Source: an uncultured Dokdonia sp. | Lineage (GTDB): Bacteria > Bacteroidota > Bacteroidia > Flavobacteriales > Flavobacteriaceae | Direction: 5' to 3' | DNA length: 64,000 bases | Assembly: GCF_947492815.1 (NCBI RefSeq) | Contig: NZ_CANLOB010000020.1 | Coordinates: 36,045 to 100,044, forward strand | Part shown: positions 23,553 to 32,869 of the stretch, piece after piece | Layout: the number at the start of each line of letters is the position of its first letter | Numbering within the stretch: the first letter of the stretch is position 1 | Translations under genes and position numbers: made by a program | The notes under the pieces: model-generated | Told to the model about the DNA's origin: nothing | Seen by the model: only the letters and a program-made list of their open reading frames with translations | Databases searched by the model: none

Positions 23553-25682
23553 CTACCAAAAATAAATCTCGTCCACAAAAAGCCATGCAGGATTCCCAGC
23601 TGCAGGATGCCATTCAGGTAATTTATCATGATTTTTGATCACGACTTTTACGTAGCGAGCTTCTGTAGTTGAAAGTTCAAGGGTTACTTTTTTTGTTTCC
23701 GTGTCGCCTCCTTCCCCTTCTCTGGAGACTTTCATAGCTGCTGCTTTCTTAAAAGGCCCTTTTTTAGTAGTAGACGTATACACAGTAAAATCGGTAGGAT
23801 ATAAAATCCAACTACCTACACTTTCCATAGTACTAAAAGAAACGTGCTGTATAGGCTTTATAGCACCAAGATCTATAGTCGTATTAAGATCTGTACCAAA
23901 ATATCCTGTCCAATTCCCATCCTTAAAGTCAAGACTGCCTTCTCTTAAATCAAAAAGTTTATTGGCATCAGGATAGCTCTTATCAGGTTTTGTTTGGATG
24001 GTGAAATTGGTGATCTCCTGTTGAATATTGGCATATTCACGTACAGTCACCTCACTAGGTTCCCATCCTTTTTTGAAAGCAGCTACTTTAAGGGTTTTGG
24101 ATTGATCTAGAATAATTTTATCTGTATAGATCGTTGAGGTTGTATCAGGTGTTTCTCCATTCAGAGTATACCGTACGTCAACATTTTTTAAACGACTGTC
24201 AAGAGTGATATGAATAGTGTCTTTAAATAATGTTTTAGTGGGTGTTATTAATGGAGGCTCTAGCTGACTACTTTCCACAAAACCTTCGGTACTATTACTT
24301 TGAATATTGATGTTGTATTGCTTAGCCAATTTGGTGGCTGTCTCTTGATCTACTTGTGTTTGCCACGCATAGATTTGTTTAGGCTGTATCGTTTGTACTA
24401 ATTCTGAAAGACCCTCATTAGAAATAGCGGTGTTGTACATATTTAATACTTCAAGATGTTCTAATTTTTTGATGTTTTTGATAGAAGCATCTGTAATTTT
24501 TGTGTTGTCTAAACGCAGTGATTTTAAGTTTTTGAAATCTTTAAAAACCGTAGTCATTTCGTCTGTGATTTCAGAAGTGTTGACATCTAATTCTACGATT
24601 TGGTCTTCCAATTCAGAAAGGGTTTCTATATGTTCTTTGGTAGGATTGGATCTTAATAGTTTTACGGTTAGGGCCCCTTTGCCTGGTACTAATTCCAATA
24701 CTCTAAAACCGGCTGCTTTCACTTCTTCGATAGCATCTGTAGGAGCTTTCGGAATGATCACTTCATTAAAAACAAGGTATTTTTTGAGCTTTTTACGTAG
24801 CGTATCATTCTCCATAGTATGCGTCGCATAATTTTCAAAATCCAGTCCTTGGTCAATCCAATGTTTTAATAACCAAATCTCATCTTTTGTTAATTGCGCT
24901 TTGCCTTCAGGGGGCATGTGCTCTTCATCAGAAATAGGAAGTAATAAGCGTGTATATAATAAACTTTGAGCAGCATTTCCCTCAATGACATTGACACCGC
25001 TCACACCTCCTCTTAGAATCGTCTCTTTTGTAAGCAATGATAGCTCTCCTTTTTGTTTACTTGCATTATGACATTGCATACATTTATCATCTAAAATCTT
25101 TGCGATAACATCATCATATATTCTCAAACTATCTACTACTTCTATCGTTTTTTCTTTTTCAGGAACACGTGCATATTCTGTTAGGAAATTATCTCCATGT
25201 GTGAGAACGCTTCCATAATGTCCAGCAATACTTATGAGGATAAGCGTTGCTATAAAAAGCGGCAAGAACAGTTTTTTGGTTTTTTGGTTTGAAGTGTTAC
25301 TGATTAAGAACAAACCACTCGTTAATACAGCTGTTGCAATACCTGTGTAAAAATGAAGATCTAAGGTCTCTTCTTGATACCCTCCTTCTAGCGAAAGGAA
25401 ATAACCAAAAAAGCAGGTGATTATCGCAAAAACAGCCGTAAAGCCTATTAAATTTCTAATAATGGCTGTTGGGTATTTTTTTTGAAAACGACTGGTCATA
25501 TCTATAAAAAACGTAACCACTAACGCACCAATAGGGAGATGCAACAATAATGGGTGAAATCGTCCAAAGAATAATACAAATCGAGGGACTTCTTCTGTAT
25601 TTAACGTATATAACGTCATCACGCCAAACACCGTTAGGATGATGAGAAATATACTTTTATATGCTTGATTGCTTTCTTTCAT
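23553..25682 (-). CDS. Membrane-bound planctomycete-type cytochrome c with LRR, chitobiase-like and discoidin-like domains
   Basis: 709 aa. Residues 1-170 hold about five membrane helices (DUF2231-like: RFHPLLLHLPIGALVV). The planctomycete cytochrome module has one heme site, CMQCH near residue 202, and the conserved HMPPEGKAQLT. Leucine-rich repeats follow (about 330-430), then a chitobiase C-terminal-like domain (YTLNGETPDTTS) and a C-terminal discoidin-like domain ending WLFVDEIYFW. Last gene of a five-gene operon, overlapping the lipoprotein gene by 4 bases. A redox-linked envelope role is likely; no substrate is known. Confidence 0.8.
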   Translation of the reverse strand: MKESNQAYKSIFLIILTVFGVMTLYTLNTEEVPRFVLFFGRFHPLLLHLPIGALVVTFFIDMTSRFQKKYPTAIIRNLIGFTAVFAIITCFFGYFLSLEGGYQEETLDLHFYTGIATAVLTSGLFLISNTSNQKTKKLFLPLFIATLILISIAGHYGSVLTHGDNFLTEYARVPEKEKTIEVVDSLRIYDDVIAKILDDKCMQCHNASKQKGELSLLTKETILRGGVSGVNVIEGNAAQSLLYTRLLLPISDEEHMPPEGKAQLTKDEIWLLKHWIDQGLDFENYATHTMENDTLRKKLKKYLVFNEVIIPKAPTDAIEEVKAAGFRVLELVPGKGALTVKLLRSNPTKEHIETLSELEDQIVELDVNTSEITDEMTTVFKDFKNLKSLRLDNTKITDASIKNIKKLEHLEVLNMYNTAISNEGLSELVQTIQPKQIYAWQTQVDQETATKLAKQYNINIQSNSTEGFVESSQLEPPLITPTKTLFKDTIHITLDSRLKNVDVRYTLNGETPDTTSTIYTDKIILDQSKTLKVAAFKKGWEPSEVTVREYANIQQEITNFTIQTKPDKSYPDANKLFDLREGSLDFKDGNWTGYFGTDLNTTIDLGAIKPIQHVSFSTMESVGSWILYPTDFTVYTSTTKKGPFKKAAAMKVSREGEGGDTETKKVTLELSTTEARYVKVVIKNHDKLPEWHPAAGNPAWLFVDEIYFW

Positions 25683-26476
25683 TCGTTAAAAATCCATTCA
25701 TCCATAAATAACCATGCGTTCATACCTTTTCCTGGATGCCATTCGGGTAATTTTGAGGTGTTATATACGCGTATTGAAATATGTTCTATTTCTTTATTAA
25801 TAGGAATATATACATCATTGAGTCTAGGTGTTTCTCCTTCAGTGGCTTTTGGAATATCAATCTGTAGGGTGTCTTTTTGATTAAGAAGAACCACTACTTT
25901 TTCTGGAGGAAAAATCCATGATTTTGTATCGGTAAGATATCCGATGGTCATACTTTTTATAAAAGGTTTTTTGTCAAAGTACGCTTTCGCGAAAGCTAAA
26001 GAATCATATCCCACCCATTGTTCATCTCTGAAGTTTAAAGAGCCTTTCTTTTGATTTATCACCGTCATTGATCCAACGCCAGGATAGGTCGTGTGTGCAT
26101 TAGTATGCCAATCAATTTTATGAGGAGTGATCCCCTTTTTATATAATTTTAAGGTTGTAGTTTCGCTTGGTTTCCAATCTGTATGAAAAGCTTTAAAGGA
26201 ATAGATGCCTTCTTTTTCAACCGTAATAGGAGCGATGTATTTTGCACTACTTTCAGTAGGAGCTGAACCATCATTTGTATAATAGAGAGCAACATCTTCT
26301 AGCGCTAATGCAGCGGTTATTGTTACGGTAGAATCTATAATCGTACTCGTAGCCGTTACGCGAGGTTGTGTGATGCTGATTTGCTGTTGTTGTACAAACA
26401 CGCTATCAACAGGTGTTGTTTTTTCAGCACAACTTAGGATGCTTGTCAAGAGTATACTTAGAATGGCTATCCTCAT
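25679..26476 (-). CDS. Lipoprotein with chitobiase-like and discoidin-like domains
   Basis: 265 aa. Lipobox SILSC gives lipidated Cys16. Residues about 30-115 form a chitobiase/beta-hexosaminidase C-terminal-like module (YYTNDGSAPTESSAKY, FKAFHTDWKPSETTT). Residues about 120-265 form a discoidin-like domain that ends LPEWHPGKGMNAWLFMDEWI, strikingly like the last domain of the next gene product (LPEWHPAAGNPAWLFVDEIY). The two are tandem paralogs at the domain level. Probably a carbohydrate-binding outer-membrane partner of the cytochrome protein. It overlaps genes on both sides by 4 bases. An exact palindrome at 25983 reads AFAKAYF. Confidence 0.75.
   Translation of the reverse strand: MRIAILSILLTSILSCAEKTTPVDSVFVQQQQISITQPRVTATSTIIDSTVTITAALALEDVALYYTNDGSAPTESSAKYIAPITVEKEGIYSFKAFHTDWKPSETTTLKLYKKGITPHKIDWHTNAHTTYPGVGSMTVINQKKGSLNFRDEQWVGYDSLAFAKAYFDKKPFIKSMTIGYLTDTKSWIFPPEKVVVLLNQKDTLQIDIPKATEGETPRLNDVYIPINKEIEHISIRVYNTSKLPEWHPGKGMNAWLFMDEWIFNE
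25983..25996. repeat. 14-bp palindrome GCTTTCGCGAAAGC (coding copy)
   Basis: Exact copy in the lipoprotein gene, read AFAKA. Confidence 0.9.
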
Positions 26477-27561
26477 ACTCTTGTTAATTTAATAGGATAG
26501 GTTTGACCAGAATTCCATTGGGCGACATACATATTTTCATCATCATCGATACACACATCATGTGGATGCTGAAACAATCGGATAGTTTGATACAACTCAC
26601 CTAATTCGTTGTTTTGATACGAAGGCGCCGTTGCACCAGGACAAGAAACGACTTCATTTTTCTCATTCATAATTAAGATAAACCCAGAGTCATCATGTAC
26701 GGCATTTTTAGATCGTAATACTGCAAAATAAATATCTTTTTTATGAATTACAGGACGACAAATCAAGGCGCCAGGTACGGGAATAGTTTCTATAAAAGTA
26801 CCGTCTAAACCAAATCGTTTTAACTGATTGAGTTCTCTGGCAGTAATCAATAACGATGGATTATCGGAATCTCTATGGTCATAACAAATGCCATGTGCAT
26901 TCAAGAATTGTCCGTTTTCGGTGCCTTGTCCTCCAAAGATGTTCAGTAATTCTCCCTTATGGTTATAGTGCGTGATATATTGTTTTCCATACCCATCAGC
27001 TACATAGATATCTCCATTTTCGGTAACGGTCGTTTCGGTAGGTTTAAAATCTTCTTTTTTAGTATACTTTCCCGTTTCTAAAGGCGTATCTATTTTAAAA
27101 ACCACTTTTCCATCGATGGTAGTTTTGATAATCTGATGTCGCTCATAATCGGTGATCAATAGAAAATCGGTGCCATTTTCTTTAACAAGGGTGAGTCCGT
27201 GAGCTCCTGGATATTCAGTTCCCCATGTTTCGATTAGCTTTCCCGATTTGTCATAAATAATGACATTGTTCTTAGTGTGATTGGTTAATAATACAATCCG
27301 TCCTTTGGAGTCCTGTACCATCTCGTGGCAATCATTTACAGGGGTTTGGGATGTGTTGAGGTTTCCCCAGTTGAGATTTACTTTATATTGATGTGAGTTA
27401 TGACCTATAATCACATCTTTGGGGGATGATACTGAGAACGCTCCTGCCTTCCCGGCAGGCAGGTTCGCACTTCGACTCCGCTCAGCATAAACTCCAGCGG
27501 GATACGTCAGAAACCCCATGGCGAGGTAGGAAGATTGTTTTAAAAATTTTCTACGACTCAT
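26473..27561 (-). CDS. Tat-exported NHL-type beta-propeller protein
   Basis: 362 aa. The N-terminus has a twin-arginine signal (SRRKFLKQSSYLAMGF). The body shows repeated propeller blades such as DSKGRIVLLTNHTKNNVIIYD, ENGDIYVADGYGKQYITHY and DDENMYVAQWNSGQ, typical of NHL/6-bladed propellers. The stretch just after the signal (AERSRSANLPAGKAGAF) is encoded by an inserted palindromic repeat, in frame. It lies between the DUF1501 gene and the lipoprotein gene. Propellers of this class bind ligands or polymers; here it may be a periplasmic or surface scaffold in the cytochrome complex. Confidence 0.78.
   Translation of the reverse strand: MSRRKFLKQSSYLAMGFLTYPAGVYAERSRSANLPAGKAGAFSVSSPKDVIIGHNSHQYKVNLNWGNLNTSQTPVNDCHEMVQDSKGRIVLLTNHTKNNVIIYDKSGKLIETWGTEYPGAHGLTLVKENGTDFLLITDYERHQIIKTTIDGKVVFKIDTPLETGKYTKKEDFKPTETTVTENGDIYVADGYGKQYITHYNHKGELLNIFGGQGTENGQFLNAHGICYDHRDSDNPSLLITARELNQLKRFGLDGTFIETIPVPGALICRPVIHKKDIYFAVLRSKNAVHDDSGFILIMNEKNEVVSCPGATAPSYQNNELGELYQTIRLFQHPHDVCIDDDENMYVAQWNSGQTYPIKLTRV
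27441..27490. repeat. Palindromic repeat inserted inside a coding region
   Basis: CCTGCCTTCCCGGCAGGCAGG followed by the GACTCCGCTCAG stem, within the signal-peptide end of the beta-propeller gene. The reading frame stays open. Related to the central part of the intergenic composite repeats. Confidence 0.7.
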
Positions 27562-27567
27562 ATGGAA

Positions 27568-29025
27568 TTAACTAATAAGATCGTGAACTACATGCCCAGA
27601 AACATCCGTAAGCCTGAATCTTCTTCCTTGGTGCTTATAGGTGAATTTGGTATGGTCGACACCCATTAAATGCATCATGGTAGCTTGCAAATCATGCACA
27701 TGTACAGGGTCTTTTACAATGTTGTATCCAAAATCATCGGTTTCTCCATAGGTGAATCCTGGTTTTACACCACCGCCCGCCATAAACATGGTAAAGCATT
27801 TTGGGTGATGATCTCTCCCATAGTTAGTTTCGGTAAGTGTTCCTTGGCTGTAGTTGGTACGTCCAAATTCACCTCCCCAAACCACAAGGGTATCTTCAAG
27901 GAGTCCGCGTTGTTTTAAATCCATGATTAATGCAGCAGTTGCCTGATCAATATCTTTAGCTTGTTTTTTTATTTGTGTGGGTAAGTTTTCATGCTGATCC
28001 CAACCCATATGATAGAGTTGCACAAAACGCACATCTTTTTCAACTAGGCGTCTTGCTAATAAACAGTTGGCTGCATAGGTACCAGGTACCGTTGCTTCGG
28101 CGCCATACATTTTAATAATATGATCGGGTTCTCCTTCTATATCCATCGTATCGGGAACAGAAGTTTGCATTCTGTATGCCATCTCATATTGAGCAATACG
28201 GCTATTGATTTCTGGATCACCAAATTCTTTTTCTTGCTTTTCATTTAACTCAGCAATATGATCGAGCATTTTGCGTCGCTCAGATCTACTCATGCCTTCA
28301 GGGTCTTTTAGGTATAATACAGGATCTTTTCCTGATCTAAATTGAACTCCTTGGTGTAGCGAACTCAAAAACCCATTCCCCCATAGTCGGGAATATAAAG
28401 GTTGTGCAAGCGGTCTTCCCGTTCCTCTGGATAATAATACCGTAAATGTAGGAAGGTTATCATTTAAACTTCCCAATCCATAACTCATCCATGATCCAAT
28501 ACTAGGTCTTCCTGCTTGTTGTGATCCAGTTTGGAAAAAAGTAATGGCAGGGTCATGATTTATGGCTTCGGTATGCATGGATTTTACAAAGCATAACTCA
28601 TCTACAATTTTTGCGGTATATGGCATGAGATCACTTACCCAAGCTCGGGACTCTCCGTATTGATTGAATGTAAAATTACTACCCACTAGCGGAAAGCTAT
28701 CTTGTCCAGAAGTCATTCCTGTAAGACGTTGTCCTTTTCGTACAGAATCAGGTAAATCCTGACCTCTCATTTTATCAAGAAGTGGTTTGTAATCAAACAA
28801 CTCTAATTGAGAAGGACCTCCGCTTTGGAATAAATAAATAACGCGTTTTGCTTTGGGCGCAAAGTGAGGCAGATTCATGCCTTTTAATGGAGAATCTGGT
28901 GCTTCTACTATAGCCGAAAAAGGATCTAACATCGAAGCAGCAGCAAGTCCACCAATACCCAAACTCAATTTCTTTAGGAAATGTCTGCGGTTATTATTGA
29001 GAAAATGTTTTGAGATTTCTTCCAT
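27568..29025 (-). CDS. DUF1501 family protein, Tat-exported
   Basis: 485 aa. Twin-arginine signal NNRRHFLKKLSLGIGGLAAA. The body matches the DUF1501 family, which has an alkaline-phosphatase/sulfatase-like fold: YLFQSGGPSQLELFDYKP, AINHDPAITFFQTGS, RFVQLYHMGWDQHENL, VVWGGEFGRTNYS and GRDHHPKCFTMFMAGGG, all typical conserved blocks with possible metal ligands (Asp, His). It is the usual genomic partner of DUF1549/DUF1553 cytochrome proteins, as here, with a 4-base gap. Activity is unknown. Confidence 0.88.
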   Translation of the reverse strand: MEEISKHFLNNNRRHFLKKLSLGIGGLAAASMLDPFSAIVEAPDSPLKGMNLPHFAPKAKRVIYLFQSGGPSQLELFDYKPLLDKMRGQDLPDSVRKGQRLTGMTSGQDSFPLVGSNFTFNQYGESRAWVSDLMPYTAKIVDELCFVKSMHTEAINHDPAITFFQTGSQQAGRPSIGSWMSYGLGSLNDNLPTFTVLLSRGTGRPLAQPLYSRLWGNGFLSSLHQGVQFRSGKDPVLYLKDPEGMSRSERRKMLDHIAELNEKQEKEFGDPEINSRIAQYEMAYRMQTSVPDTMDIEGEPDHIIKMYGAEATVPGTYAANCLLARRLVEKDVRFVQLYHMGWDQHENLPTQIKKQAKDIDQATAALIMDLKQRGLLEDTLVVWGGEFGRTNYSQGTLTETNYGRDHHPKCFTMFMAGGGVKPGFTYGETDDFGYNIVKDPVHVHDLQATMMHLMGVDHTKFTYKHQGRRFRLTDVSGHVVHDLIS

Positions 29026-29029
29026 ACGA

Positions 29030-31369
29030 TTATCCTTTTACAATAGCTTCATCTAGATTAAAAATCAAACTTGTGACTGCACTAAAGGCATATAGTTTTT
29101 CTTTGTCAATAGCTACTTGAGTAGTGACTACCTTTTTAGTTTCGTCATAACCAGCTTCCGATTCTTTTAGAAATGCGAGTAAGTTTTCCATTTCTGTTTC
29201 ATCGGGAGCACGGGAGGTAATTTTTTTAAAGATCGTATGTATCCGATCTTGATCTGTGAGTTCTTTATCTAGTAATACTTGAGTGGCCAACACCTCTGCT
29301 GCTTCAATAAGCTGTGGGTCATTAAGCATGACGAGTGCTTGTAATGGGGTACTAGTTTTTTGACGTTCTACGGTGCAATAATCTCGTGTGGCGGCATCAA
29401 AGGTCATCATAGACGGAGGTGGCACGGTTCGTTTCCAGAAGGTGTATAGACTTCTTCTATATACGTTTTCTCCGGTGTCCATGATGTATTCTGTGAGTCC
29501 TTGTCCTGAAGTGGTTTCTGCCCAAAGTCCTTTGGGTTGATAGGGTTTTACACTAGGGCCACCTATTTTTTTGACAAGCAATCCGCTTACGGCAAGTGCA
29601 TTGTCTCTAATCATCTCGGCAGTTAATTTTTGACGTGTGCTTCTCGCAAGCCATTTATTATAAGGGTCTGCTTCCAAGAGTTCGGGACTTGTTTTGGAGG
29701 TTTGCTGGTAGGTATTAGATAAGACCATACGTTTGATCATTTTTTTCATATCCCATCCTTCTTCTCTAAAAGTGATCGCGAGCCAGTCCAGAAGTTCTGG
29801 GTGGGACGGTAAGGCGCCTTGGTTTCCAAAATCAGAACTCGAAGCTACGATACCTGTTCCAAAAATTTGTTGCCATAATCTATTTACAGCCACGCGTGCA
29901 GTGAGGGTATTCTTTTCATCAAAAAGCCAGTTGGTAAGTCCTAACCTATTGTTTTCAAAATCATCAAAAGCAAGTACTGCTTTTGGTGTGTCTGCTTGTA
30001 CTTCATCTCCGTAGGCGTCATAAGCGCCTCTTTTTAAAACGTATGTTTTTCGAGAAGGAGCATCATCTTTCATCACCATCAATTGTACTTCTGGAATAGA
30101 ATCTGGCATATTAATAAAAGAAAGTAGTTCTTCTGTTTGTTGTTGTGTGATTTTGATATTAGGCTCTGGAATTTCTCCATAGTCAATACGTCCTTTCTCA
30201 TTCACTTTATTAAAGAAGCTATAGAAACTAAAGTATTCTTTTTGAGAAATAGGATCGTATTTATGGTCATGGCATTGTGCACATTCCATGGTGAGTCCTA
30301 GTAAAGATTTGGAAACTGTATTGGTTCTATCTAGTACATACTCTACACGATATTCTTCATCGATCACACCCCCTTCTTGTGTGATTTTATGGTTTCTATT
30401 AAACCCAGTGGCTATAATTTGTTCGAGACTAGCATCAGGGAGCAAATCTCCAGCTAGTTGCCAGGTTACAAAATCGTCATAAGGGAGATTTTTATTAAAC
30501 GCACTAATCACCCAATCGCGCCATGGCCACATCACACGTTCCAAGTCATCTTGATATCCGTGCGTGTCTGAATAGCGAGCAATGTCTAGCCAACTTGTGG
30601 TCATATGCTCGCCATATTGCGTAGAGTTTAGTAAACTATCGACAATACTTTCGTATGCGTTAGGGTTGCTGTTATTCACAAAGGCGTCTATTTCAGAAAC
30701 GCTTGGTGGGAGTCCTGTAAGATCAAAATAGACACGGCGTATGAGTTTTTCTTTACTGGCTTTTTCAGAAGGTGATAATCCTTGTTGTTCCAGTTTTTTA
30801 ATAATGAAGTTGTCAATTTCATTAGCAGTAAGACTTGTATTGGTGATTTGAGGGATTTCTTTTTTTTGGGGAGCTACAAATGCCCAATGGTCTTTCCAAA
30901 CAGCACCTTGGTTAATCCATTTGGTCAGTACTTGTTTCTCATAGTCAGTTAGACTGAGGTTTGAATCTTCAGGTGGCATCAACTTTTCTGTTCCCACAGC
31001 ATATATTCTAGAGACGAGTTGGCTGGTAAGTGTATCGTTCGGTACAATGGTAAATCTATCTTGGTTTGGACCAATGGCAGCATACGCTCCTTCTTTAGTA
31101 TCTAATCTTAAACCTGCTTCGCGTGTGCCATCATCAGGACCATGACACAAGTAACACCTATCTGAAAGAATAGGTTTTACATCAAAAATATAATCGATGG
31201 TTTCAGGGAGTTCTTTTGTTTTGTTTGCTAGTTCAATGTCACTAGCATTTATAGGAGTATAGGTTTCTTCGGTATTTTTGGAGATGTATTTGTATCCCAA
31301 TACCAGAGCAAAGGGTATTATAAAATACAATAACCATGTAAAGAGTGTATGCTGTTTTTTGTTTTTCAA
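29030..31369 (-). CDS. DUF1549/DUF1553 cytochrome c protein (planctomycete-type PSCyt1)
   Basis: 779 aa. One N-terminal membrane helix, then a planctomycete cytochrome C domain with CYLCH (near residue 74) and the EKLMPPEDSNLSLT axial-Met loop. DUF1549 follows (SEKASKEKLIRRVYFDLTGLPP, and CAQCHDHKYDPISQKEY with a second heme-like CAQCH near residue 363). DUF1553 forms the C-terminal part (FDEKNTLTARVAVNRLWQQIFG, RRSLYTFWKRTVPPPSM). First gene of the five-gene operon. Such proteins are abundant in planctomycetes and occur in polysaccharide-degrading Bacteroidota; their reaction is not established. Confidence 0.88.
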   Translation of the reverse strand: MKNKKQHTLFTWLLYFIIPFALVLGYKYISKNTEETYTPINASDIELANKTKELPETIDYIFDVKPILSDRCYLCHGPDDGTREAGLRLDTKEGAYAAIGPNQDRFTIVPNDTLTSQLVSRIYAVGTEKLMPPEDSNLSLTDYEKQVLTKWINQGAVWKDHWAFVAPQKKEIPQITNTSLTANEIDNFIIKKLEQQGLSPSEKASKEKLIRRVYFDLTGLPPSVSEIDAFVNNSNPNAYESIVDSLLNSTQYGEHMTTSWLDIARYSDTHGYQDDLERVMWPWRDWVISAFNKNLPYDDFVTWQLAGDLLPDASLEQIIATGFNRNHKITQEGGVIDEEYRVEYVLDRTNTVSKSLLGLTMECAQCHDHKYDPISQKEYFSFYSFFNKVNEKGRIDYGEIPEPNIKITQQQTEELLSFINMPDSIPEVQLMVMKDDAPSRKTYVLKRGAYDAYGDEVQADTPKAVLAFDDFENNRLGLTNWLFDEKNTLTARVAVNRLWQQIFGTGIVASSSDFGNQGALPSHPELLDWLAITFREEGWDMKKMIKRMVLSNTYQQTSKTSPELLEADPYNKWLARSTRQKLTAEMIRDNALAVSGLLVKKIGGPSVKPYQPKGLWAETTSGQGLTEYIMDTGENVYRRSLYTFWKRTVPPPSMMTFDAATRDYCTVERQKTSTPLQALVMLNDPQLIEAAEVLATQVLLDKELTDQDRIHTIFKKITSRAPDETEMENLLAFLKESEAGYDETKKVVTTQVAIDKEKLYAFSAVTSLIFNLDEAIVKG

Positions 31370-31480
31370 TGTAGCGAGCGTTTTTATTGCTATTTACAGT
31401 AGGATTAATAGAATGATAACTCAGGAATTTATAATTATAAATTCGCCTAACAAGATACTAAATCTAATACTTAATTTAAA

Positions 31481-31576
31481 TATGCTTCAACGCTGTGCTC
31501 TCTCTTTTGGTTGTGAACCTGCCTGCCTGCCTGCCTGCCTGCAGGTTTCATGAGTTCGCTTTCGCGAAAGCGTATA
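31481..31576. repeat. Composite palindromic repeat with expanded CCTG tract
   Basis: Same arms as the copy at 21788. Instead of a short inverted centre it has six tandem CCTG units (31518-31541) before CAGG. Exact palindrome at 31558-31571. Confidence 0.8.
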
Positions 31577-31680
31577 ATAGATACTCTATGTACTATTGTT
31601 TCTTATCTTTTTTATGAGTGTTGCTAGTATTTTGTTGATGCTTAATATGTTGCGTGCCTACCATATTTTGTGTTTTTTTA

Positions 31681-31815
31681 TTACATATTTAAAAACATTA
31701 AAACATATAAAATATTGATTATAAGTATTTTATTTCTCTCGTCATTCTGCCCAATAGTATTCAGAGAGTAGAGACATAAAAGTAAAATAAAAATTAATGG
31801 TTGTACACGAGTCAT
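31681..31815 (-). CDS. Possible small membrane protein (44 aa)
   Basis: From the ATG at 31815 the frame encodes MTRVQPLIFILLLCLYSLN and a second hydrophobic stretch (ILIINILYVLMFLN) separated by a charged turn (GQNDERNK). The longer frame from 31875 is less convincing. It lies about 100 bases downstream of the broken ECF sigma factor gene on the same strand. No homolog is recognised; AT-rich DNA gives such frames by chance, so confidence is low. Confidence 0.25.
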   Translation of the reverse strand: MTRVQPLIFILLLCLYSLNTIGQNDERNKILIINILYVLMFLNM

Positions 31816-31919
31816 TTTATAGATAAGAATACAGATGTATTTTTTAAAGATACTGAAACCTATATGTAAATGCATAACATAAAAAATTAATGAAGACTGG
31901 TTAAAGGATATGTAAAGGG

Positions 31920-32475
31920 TTAGTTATACCATTCTTTATGTATTTCCAGCATTAATCTTTTTCGTGCTCTATGTATGGTTACCCAAAAATTATCTACTGT
32001 AATATCTAATTCTTTACAAATATCTTCAGTACTCATCTTTTGAATTGTTTTCATGGTGAGCGCTTTGCATTGCTTTTTGGGGAGTTTAGCCATATGTTCA
32101 AAAACCAATATTTCAAATTCTTTAGCTTCAATTTTCATATCTCCAGATACGTTTGTGCGATCTTCATAACGCTCTTCTAACCAATTGGTATCTGAACCAT
32201 CTCTCTGTATATTCTGAAAACGAACAATTACCTTATGTTTGGGAGTATTAATTTTTCTATAATAATCTATTATTTTTCGTTTGAGAATAGCTGTTAACCA
32301 TGTTCTCTCTGTAGCTTCTCCTCTAAATTTAGGAGCTGCTTTTAAGGCAGATAAAAGGTTTCCTGAATGATATCTTTAGCAGTCTCTTCATCTCTCACTC
32401 TTGTAATGGTATAATTAAATAAAAAGTCAGCATATAGGTGATCCACATATTGGGGTTTAATGATTGTGTAGCCAT
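31920..32475 (-). pseudogene. ECF-type sigma-70 factor broken by two frameshifts
   Basis: Translating the minus strand in three consecutive frames recovers a full ECF sigma factor of about 185 aa. Region 2 reads YVDHLYADFLFNYT, RVRDEETAKDIIQETF, then, after a one-base shift at a T4 run (about 32353-32356), LSALKAAPKFRGEATERTW. Region 4 reads KLPKKQCKALTMKTI, STEDICKELDITVDNFWVTIHRAR. A first shift lies at a C4 run near the N-terminus (MATQSLNP then QYVDH). Adding one base to each run gives 558 bases, a multiple of three. Either a recent pseudogene or two homopolymer sequencing errors. Confidence 0.8.
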
Positions 32476-32740
32476 TTTAAAACAAATTTTTAAGTAAGGT
32501 TCGTTATTATAATGACCTATCATCCTAAATATGTGCCAAATAGAAATAATTTCACAAATAACTAATAATCAAATTGTTGTGTAATTTTGTGTTTGTGGTT
32601 TTCTGAAAAAACACAATATATTGTAGCTATAAAAACAACATATCGTATGCGATATGTTATAGGATAAGAAAAATAGTAGGTGGGTTCATTTGTTATAAAG
32701 GTGCTTTAATAGATATAAAACCCTATTATATTCTGAAAAT

Positions 32741-32808
32741 ATACACTTTAACGTTGCGCTCTCCCTACGGTCACGAATCTCATAAACTCGCTTTCGCGAA
32801 AGCGTACA
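32741..32808. repeat. Composite palindromic repeat, short form without CCTG centre
   Basis: ATACACTTTAACGTTGCGCT arm, GGTCACGAATCTCATAAACT centre and an exact palindrome at 32790-32803. The rest of the 32476-32869 gap shows no gene. Confidence 0.75.
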
Positions 32809-32869
32809 AAGAAACAGCACACGTAGTAAAAGTGTGAAAAATATTCAAATAGTAAGAAGTGAACGCCTA

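Noticed and set aside
24430..24831. 133-codon plus-strand frame
   Set aside because: Antisense shadow of the cytochrome/LRR gene; no independent signal.
31518..31545. CCTG array considered as a CRISPR-like or minisatellite locus
   Set aside because: Units are 4 bases without spacers; it is a microsatellite in a repeat element.
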